This document shows, one piece after another, positions 6,886-11,233 of a stretch of DNA of 11,233 nucleotides; the first letter of the stretch is position 1, and each line of letters begins with the position of its first letter. Source of the stretch: Hydrogenophaga sp. Lineage in GTDB: Bacteria > Pseudomonadota > Gammaproteobacteria > Burkholderiales > Burkholderiaceae. The notes beneath the pieces were generated by a model, which made no database searches, was not told the origin of the DNA, and saw only the letters and a list, made by a program, of their open reading frames with translations. The stretch lies in NCBI GenBank assembly GCA_025458545.1, contig JALOSH010000103.1:1-11233 (forward strand), in the 5' to 3' direction. The position numbers and the translations under genes were made by a program.

Positions 6886-7840
6886 AACGTCGCATCTTCC
6901 AGACCAGCCTGCTGGCAACGGCCCTCACCTTCGCAGGCCTGCACAGCGCGCACGCGCAGCAGACCATCAGGCTCACCGCCGCGGGCGGCCACCCACCGGT
7001 GTTCCTGTGGGTCAAGCTGCTGGACGAGTTCTACATCCCCGAGGTGGACAAGCGCCTGGCCGCCGCCGGCGGCAAGCACAAGGTCGAATGGACCAAGGCC
7101 TGGGGCGGCACGCTGGTCAAGATCGGCAGCGAGTCCAAGGGCTGGGCAGCATCGTGGCCGACATGCAGAAGAGCATTCCGGCCATGGGAGACGCCTGGAC
7201 CAGGAACGGACTGGTCTACCTCGGCGGCACCGCGCTGGACACCTACCACCTCTGGACCAACTTCCCGGTCAAGTCCATCGACGACCTCAAGGGCAAGAAG
7301 ATCAGCGCGCCCGGCCCGTCGGCCAACTGGATCCGCAACACCGGCGCGGTGGCCGTGGCCGGTTCGCTGCCGACCTACTACGAGGACATCAAGTCGGGCG
7401 TGTCCAACGGCGCCATCACCTTCAGCACCGGCGCCTGGGGCGCCAAGCTGCACGAGGTGGCGCCCTTTGTGACCAAGGTGAACTTCGGGTCCATGTTTGC
7501 TGGCGCGGTGGTGATGAACAAGCGCCGCTTCGACGCGATGCCGCCCGAGGTGCAGCAGGTGTTCAGGGAAGTCGGCGTCGAGTACGACAAGCGCTTCGCC
7601 GAGGCGCAGCGCTCCACCGCAGAGGCGCTGCTGCAGCGCATGGCCGCCGCCGGCGCCACCGTCAGCGAGCTGCCGGCCGCCGAGCGCCAGCGCTGGGCCG
7701 ACACCATTCCCAACGTGGCACAGACCTGGGCCGCCGACCTGCAGGGCAAGGGCGCGCCGGGCAACGAGATCCTCAAGGCCTACATGGACGGCCTGAAAAA
7801 GAGCGGGGCCCAGCTGCCGCGCGACTGGTCGGTCAAGTGA
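6882..7840 (+). pseudogene. TRAP transporter periplasmic binding protein (DctP-like), disrupted by a frame-changing lesion near 7140
   Basis: ATG 6882 (GGAGA at 6872-6876) opens a normal exported TRAP binding protein: signal peptide MKRRIFQTSL with an AHA cleavage site at Ala 25, then FLWVKLLDEFYIPEVDKRLA and WGGTLVKIGSESKG (to residue 87, about 7142). That frame then turns into non-family sequence (WAASWPTCRRAFRPW) and stops at 7472. Family-like sequence resumes in another frame at about 7142 (LGSIVADMQKSIPAM, then WTRNGLVYLGG, LWTNFPVKSIDDLKGKKISAPG, YYEDIKSGVSNGAITFSTGAWG) and runs to TGA 7840. The parts sum to about 319 residues, and the segment that usually follows the ESKG region (the GLADxG/FPLQ stretch) seems absent. 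This fits a deletion of about 100-140 bp whose length is 1 modulo 3. It is either a real inactivation or a sequencing/assembly error. If real, the TRAP system lacks its ligand-capture subunit. Confidence 0.82.
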
Positions 7841-7859
7841 ACCCCCGCCCGCACACGCC

Positions 7860-8459
7860 ATGAGCCTTGCCACGCCAGCCGACGGCGAGGCGGCGTCCCG
7901 CGCGGACGCCGCCCCGCAGGACGCCTACAACCTGCCGCTGCCCTTCGGGCTGCACCGCCTGACCCAGTCGCTCAACGCCCTGGGCACGCTGCTCATCATC
8001 GGCCTGATGCTGCTGATCAACACCGACATCGTCGGGCGCACCGGCTTCGACGCGCCGGTGCGCGGCGTCACCGAGCTGGTGTCGCTGTCCATCGTGGGCA
8101 TCGTGTTCCTGCAGTTGGCCGACACCCTGCGCTGCGGCCGCTTCACCCGCGCCGACATGTTGCTGGACCGGCTCAAGCGCGAGCGGCCGGTGCTGGCTGC
8201 GCGCTTGCAGGCGCTGTACCACGTGCTGGGCGCGCTGCTGATGGCGGTGATCCTCTGGGCCGCCTGGCCTTCGCTGATCGAGTCCATCGCCACGCGCGAG
8301 TACGTGGGGGCGCTGGGCGATTTCACGGCGCCGGTCTGGCCGGTGCGGCTGATGATGCTGGTGGGCCTGAGCGTGACGGCGCTGACCTTCGTGCTGCTGG
8401 CGTTCATGGACCTGCAGCGGGGCCAGCGCCTGGTGGCCAGTCGGAAGGAAGGCCCATGA
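7860..8459 (+). CDS. TRAP transporter small membrane subunit (DctQ-like)
   Basis: A 199-residue inner-membrane protein with four predicted spans at about 39-57, 71-89, 117-137 and 161-183, as in DctQ. Family-like features are DIVGRTGFDAPVRGVTELVSLS, the cytoplasmic RFTRADMLLDRL stretch and TAPVWPVRLMMLVGL before the last span. DctQ pairs with DctM to form the transmembrane part of sodium-coupled TRAP importers for carboxylates. ATG 7860 follows the dctP-like stop by 19 nt with no good Shine-Dalgarno. The hydrophilic N-terminus of about 28 residues is somewhat long, but I see no better downstream start before the first span. The gene is intact although the upstream binding-protein gene is broken. 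Its stop overlaps an ATG (ATGA at 8456-8459). Confidence 0.92.
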   Translation: MSLATPADGEAASRADAAPQDAYNLPLPFGLHRLTQSLNALGTLLIIGLMLLINTDIVGRTGFDAPVRGVTELVSLSIVGIVFLQLADTLRCGRFTRADMLLDRLKRERPVLAARLQALYHVLGALLMAVILWAAWPSLIESIATREYVGALGDFTAPVWPVRLMMLVGLSVTALTFVLLAFMDLQRGQRLVASRKEGP

Positions 8460-8485
8460 GCGCAACACCGAAGGTTGTCCCATGA
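8456..8485 (+). other. Nine-codon mini-ORF linking dctQ and dctM by two ATGA overlaps
   Basis: ATG 8456 overlaps the dctQ stop as ATGA and is preceded by a strong GGAAGGAAGG (8443-8452). The frame reads MSATPKVVP and ends at TGA 8483-8485, which overlaps the dctM ATG at 8482. The two starts share the context CCCATGAGCGC (8453-8463 and 8479-8489), and both encoded peptides begin MSAT. It may act as a coupling relay or be the relic of a duplicated start region. There is no evidence that the peptide itself has a function. Confidence 0.45.
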
Positions 8486-9798
8486 GCGCCACCACCGTGG
8501 CCGTGCTCTCGCTGGTGCTGATGCTGCTCCTGATCTGGGGCGGCCTGCACGTGGCGGTGGTGCTGGGTCTGGTCTCCTTCGTCGGCGTCTGGATCATCCG
8601 CGGCGACATCGGCGTCGCGGCCAACCTGCTGGCTCAGGCGTCGAGCGACGCCATCGCCAGCCACATCTTCGGGGTGGTGCCGCTGTTCGTGCTGACCGGT
8701 TTTCTGGTGGCCCGGGCCGACATCGGCAAGGACGCCTTCGAAGTCGCCAACCAGCTGTTTCGTCGCCTGCGCGGCGGCCTGGGCGTGGCCACGGTCGCGT
8801 CCAACGCGGTGTTCGCCGCCATCACCGGCATCTCCATCGCCTCGGCCGCGGTGTTCACCCGCGTCGCGGTGCCACAGATGATGCGTTTTGGCTACCAGCC
8901 GAAGTTCGCCGTGGGCGTGGTGGCGGGGTCCTCGGTGCTGGGCATGCTGATCCCGCCCAGCCTGCTGATGATCCTCTACGGCTTCCTGGCCAACCAGTCG
9001 GTCGGCGATCTGTTCACCGCTGGCATCGTGCCGGGCCTGCTGCTGGCCTCGGCCTTTGCGATCGGCATCGTGCTCGCGGCCTACTTCAGGCCCTCGATGG
9101 TCTACGCCGGCGGCGAGATGCCGCTGCCCGACGGGGAGGACATGAGCGCGCTCACCATGCTGCTCAAGCTGCTGCCCATCGTGCTGATGATCGGCGGCGT
9201 GCTCGGCGGGCTGTATGGCGGGCTGTTCACCGCCACCGAGGCCGGCGCGGTGGGTGCGGCCTTGGCGCTGCTGATCGCGGTGCTGCGCCGCAAGCTCACG
9301 GCCAAAACCTTCTGGGAGGTGCTGACCGAGACCGGGCACGTGACCGTGGCGGTGAGTTTCCTGATCATCTGCGCCAGCATCTACACCCGCATGCTCGCCA
9401 TGTCGGGCATGCCGCAGTTTTTGATGGAGATGATCGGCCAGGCCGGCTTCGGGCCCTTCGTCTTTCTCATGATCTATGTGTTCATCGTCATCCTGCTGGG
9501 CACGGTGATCGACTCGTCGTCCATCCTGCTGATCGTGCTGCCGCTGATGCTGCCGATCGCCGAGCAGTTCGGCATGAACCTGATCTGGTTCGGCGTGGTC
9601 ACGGTGGTGGCGGTGGAGATCGGCCTGCTCACGCCGCCCTTCGGGCTCTCGGCCTACGTGGTCAAGAGCTCGCTGAACGATCCGCGCATCAGCCTGGGCG
9701 ACGTCTTCCGCGGCACCGGGCCGTTCACGCTGATCATGGTCGGCGTGCTGCTGCTGTTGATGGCGTTTCCGCAGATCAGCCTGGTGTTGCTCAAATGA
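8482..9798 (+). CDS. TRAP transporter large membrane subunit (DctM-like)
   Basis: A 438-residue, very hydrophobic inner-membrane protein with roughly a dozen spans. This is the usual size for DctM, the ion-coupled transport subunit. Hallmarks are GVVPLFVLTGFLVARADIGK, the glycine/serine-rich ITGISIASAAVFTRVAVPQM stretch, VVAGSSVLGMLIPPSLLMILYG, QSVGDLFTAGIVPG, the second-half FTATEAGAVGA motif and the C-terminal EIGLLTPPFGLSAYVVKS. GAAGG lies 7 nt before ATG 8482, and the ATG overlaps the stop of a mini-ORF that itself overlaps dctQ, so translation is probably coupled. No frame break is seen. Substrate is probably a carboxylate, perhaps the substrate or product of the hydrolases encoded downstream. 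Confidence 0.95.
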   Translation: MSATTVAVLSLVLMLLLIWGGLHVAVVLGLVSFVGVWIIRGDIGVAANLLAQASSDAIASHIFGVVPLFVLTGFLVARADIGKDAFEVANQLFRRLRGGLGVATVASNAVFAAITGISIASAAVFTRVAVPQMMRFGYQPKFAVGVVAGSSVLGMLIPPSLLMILYGFLANQSVGDLFTAGIVPGLLLASAFAIGIVLAAYFRPSMVYAGGEMPLPDGEDMSALTMLLKLLPIVLMIGGVLGGLYGGLFTATEAGAVGAALALLIAVLRRKLTAKTFWEVLTETGHVTVAVSFLIICASIYTRMLAMSGMPQFLMEMIGQAGFGPFVFLMIYVFIVILLGTVIDSSSILLIVLPLMLPIAEQFGMNLIWFGVVTVVAVEIGLLTPPFGLSAYVVKSSLNDPRISLGDVFRGTGPFTLIMVGVLLLLMAFPQISLVLLK

Positions 9799-9800
9799 AC

Positions 9801-9882
9801 ACCCCCTGCGCCGCTTCGCGTCACCCCCCAAGGGGGGCGGCACTGGCCGTCCGGCGAAGCCGGCCCGGCGGTGCCTCTGGGT
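9801..9882. repeat. Intergenic inverted-repeat element resembling Comamonadaceae dispersed repeats
   Basis: The 136-nt gap after dctM holds nested dyads. An inner one is CCCCCCAAGGGGGG (9824-9837). An outer 7-bp pair is GCTTCGC (9813-9819) with GCGAAGC (9854-9860). The wording, a GCCGCTTCGCG block followed by CCCCCCAAGGGGGGCGG and a GGCCCGGCGGTGCC block, is like a short repeat I recall scattered between genes in Comamonadaceae. As RNA it could fold and act as a transcription attenuator or mRNA stabiliser between the TRAP genes and the hydrolase genes; no U-run follows, so it is not a textbook terminator. The dispersed-repeat identity is from memory. Confidence 0.5.
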
Positions 9883-9934
9883 GGCGCGGCGGCATGCGAC
9901 ACGGGTATCGCTCCGCCAACCGTGGACAACTGAA

Positions 9935-10990
9935 ATGAATCTGCCCAATCCGCTCGACGGCTTCACGGTCGACCGCTCTGCCATCACCACAGTCGGGCGC
10001 GACCTGCAGCGGCCCGAGTGCATCCTGGCCGAGCGCGACGGCACGCTCTGGGCGGCCGACGCGCGCGGCGGCGTCACCCGCATCGACACCGACGGCACGC
10101 AGACTTTCATTGGCCAGCGCGCCGACGAGCGCTTTGCTCGCGCCGCCACCGACAGCGCCGAGGCTTTCGAGGCCAAGTTCACCCAGGGCACGCTGCCCAA
10201 CGGGCTGGCCTTTGCGGCCGACGGCAGCCTGCTGATCGCCAACTTCGGAACCGACGCACTGGAGCAGATGGACCGCGACGGCCGCACCCGCACGCTGCAC
10301 GACCGCCTGGATGGTCAGCCCATCGGCAAGGTCAACTTCGTGTTGCGTGACTCCAAGGGTCGGACCTGGATCACGGTCTCGACACGCGTGAACCCCTGGA
10401 CCGCCGCGGCCGCACGCCGCGTGCGCGATGGCTATGTCGCCGTGCTCGACGACCGCGGCCTGCGGGTGGTGGCCGAGGGCTTTCACTTCACCAACGAGAT
10501 CCGCTTTGACGCGACCGAAGAATGGCTCTATATCGTCGAGACCACCGGGCCGCACATCTCGCGCATGCGCGTGGTGGAGTCGGCCGACGGCGTGTCGCTC
10601 GCCGACCGCGAGGTGTTCGGCCCGGCCGATCTCGGCGGCTACCCCGACGGCATCGCCTTCGACGCCTTTGGCAATCTCTGGTGCACGCTGGTGATGGTGG
10701 ACCGCCTGATCGCGCTCACGCCGCAGGGCGACGTGCGCCTGCTGCTGGACGACGGCGACCCGGCCGCGAGCCAGAACCTGGTGGAGAAGATGCGCGCCGG
10801 CACCGTGACGGCCGACGACATGGCGCGCGCCCGCGGCACGCTGGCGCCGTGGATGGCCAGCATCACCTTCGCCGGACCCGACCTGCGCACGGTCTGCATC
10901 GGCAGCCTGCTGGGCACCAGCATCCCCACCTTCCGCTCGCCCGTGCCCGGCCTGCCCATGGTGCACTGGCACGAAACGCATCCCCGCTGA
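9935..10990 (+). CDS. SMP-30/gluconolactonase-family hydrolase
   Basis: A 351-residue cytoplasmic-looking six-bladed beta-propeller protein (no signal peptide) of the family that hydrolyses sugar or other lactones with a divalent metal. Likely metal/substrate ligands by motif are Glu 28 (RPEC, matching SMP-30 Glu18), Asn 134 (KVNFVLRDSKGRTW, Asn103-like), Asn 187 (FTNEIRFDATEEWLY, Asn154-like) and Asp 238 (YPDGIAFDAFGNLW, Asp204-like), so an active metal site is expected. Start: ATG 9935 has only a weak GGAC upstream; an in-frame upstream codon at 9881 lies inside the repeat-bearing spacer and its added residues look like read-through. It follows dctM by 136 nt and precedes a cyclase-family gene by 21 nt, so it probably opens a lactone made from or imported with the TRAP substrate. 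Substrate unknown. At 351 residues it is longer than the roughly 300 common in the family, with an insert at about 61-88. Confidence 0.88.
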   Translation: MNLPNPLDGFTVDRSAITTVGRDLQRPECILAERDGTLWAADARGGVTRIDTDGTQTFIGQRADERFARAATDSAEAFEAKFTQGTLPNGLAFAADGSLLIANFGTDALEQMDRDGRTRTLHDRLDGQPIGKVNFVLRDSKGRTWITVSTRVNPWTAAAARRVRDGYVAVLDDRGLRVVAEGFHFTNEIRFDATEEWLYIVETTGPHISRMRVVESADGVSLADREVFGPADLGGYPDGIAFDAFGNLWCTLVMVDRLIALTPQGDVRLLLDDGDPAASQNLVEKMRAGTVTADDMARARGTLAPWMASITFAGPDLRTVCIGSLLGTSIPTFRSPVPGLPMVHWHETHPR

Positions 10991-11000
10991 ACGAACCCCA

Positions 11001-11005
11001 AGGAG
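11001..11005 (+). promoter_or_regulatory. Ribosome binding site of the cyclase-family gene
   Basis: AGGAG lies 6 nt before ATG 11012 in the 21-nt gap after the SMP-30-family stop. It is the clearest Shine-Dalgarno in the right half and supports the start of the truncated last gene. Confidence 0.75.
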
Positions 11006-11011
11006 ACCCCC

Positions 11012-11233
11012 ATGCCCCGCAATTTTGTCGACCTCTCCATCTTTCTGGAAAACGACGTGATCTCGGACCCACCCGCCTTCGCGCCCAAGATCCAGTACTT
11101 CGACCACAAGAACTCGTTCGAGCAGATGGCGCCGTTCTTCCCCGGCCTGAAGCAGGAAGACCTGCCCGACGGCGATGTGTGGGCGGTGGAGATGATCCAG
11201 CTCTCGACCCACAACGGCACACACCTGGACGCG
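11012..11233 (+). CDS. Cyclase-family metal-dependent hydrolase (PF04199), 5' part only
   Basis: Only 74 residues are in the window, open to the right edge. They begin MPRNFVDLSIFLENDVISDPP, as in PF04199 proteins, and end in HNGTHLDA (67-74), which is the start of the family's HxGTHxDxPxH metal-binding signature. The family includes bacterial kynurenine formamidase and isatin hydrolase, which use a metal to hydrolyse amide or imide-like bonds. The stretch YFDHKNSFEQMAPFFPGLKQEDLPDGDVWAVE between these is typical of a broad uncharacterised subgroup of about 260 residues. Placed 21 nt after the SMP-30-family gene, it is probably in the same transcript and may act on the same pathway. Substrate cannot be set from this fragment. 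Confidence 0.88.
   Translation, partial: MPRNFVDLSIFLENDVISDPPAFAPKIQYFDHKNSFEQMAPFFPGLKQEDLPDGDVWAVEMIQLSTHNGTHLDA

Noticed and set aside
9881..9934. Earlier start for the SMP-30-family gene
   Set aside because: The added residues come from the repeat-bearing spacer and look like read-through; the ATG at 9935 begins sequence typical of the family.
8404..10293. A 629-codon open frame on the minus strand opposite dctM and the SMP-30-family gene
   Set aside because: Its product is rich in His, Gln, Asp and Arg, typical of antisense shadows, and it runs through the intergenic repeat. The plus strand has clear DctM and SMP-30 motifs.
9821..11224. A 467-codon minus-strand open frame over the right end
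   Set aside because: Antisense shadow of the SMP-30-family and cyclase-family genes, with low-complexity His/Gln/Gly-rich composition and no recognisable domain.

Overview
The window is GC-rich, densely coded bacterial chromosome. Strong G/C third-position bias, back-to-back CoA-metabolism genes and solute-binding-protein transporters (a Bug/TTT-type protein and a TRAP system) point to Betaproteobacteria, order Burkholderiales. A Comamonadaceae-like genome (Hydrogenophaga, Variovorax, Acidovorax, Polaromonas type) is most likely, partly because of a dispersed-repeat-like sequence near 9801-9882. The genus is inferred. I see no rRNA, tRNA, CRISPR, phage or insertion sequence.

Layout. (1) Minus strand, 1-2926: an IclR-family regulator reads leftward into an almost complete acetoacetyl-CoA synthetase (acetoacetate-CoA ligase) gene cut by the left edge. 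(2) Plus strand, 3033-6023, divergent from the regulator: three tightly packed genes for a periplasmic Bug/TTT-type solute-binding protein, a crotonase-fold protein and a family III CoA-transferase, with gaps of 1-2 nt. A perfect 16-bp palindrome lies in the divergent gap and is the obvious candidate IclR operator. (3) Plus strand, 6124-11233: a TetR-family regulator overlaps the start of a TRAP transporter set (dctP-, dctQ-, dctM-like). These are followed by an SMP-30/gluconolactonase-family hydrolase and the start of a cyclase-family (PF04199) metal hydrolase cut by the right edge. Two tandem imperfect palindromes 21 bp apart lie just before the tetR start.

How the genes may work together (inference). 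The left half looks like an IclR-controlled module that captures an organic acid and processes it as a CoA thioester, with acetoacetate as one likely end product. The right half looks like a TetR-controlled module that imports a carboxylate by TRAP and opens a ring (lactone, imide or amide) with the SMP-30 and cyclase-family enzymes. The substrates cannot be read from the sequence.

Main oddities. The TRAP binding-protein gene carries a frame-changing internal lesion near 7140, although its membrane genes are intact. The crotonase-fold protein lacks both catalytic glutamates of classical enoyl-CoA hydratases. A 9-codon mini-ORF joins dctQ to dctM by two ATGA overlaps with a duplicated start region. 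The TetR protein has a low-complexity tail that looks like read-through of former non-coding DNA. I found no convincing wholly new system; the best leads are the altered crotonase, the lesion in dctP and the two operator candidates.
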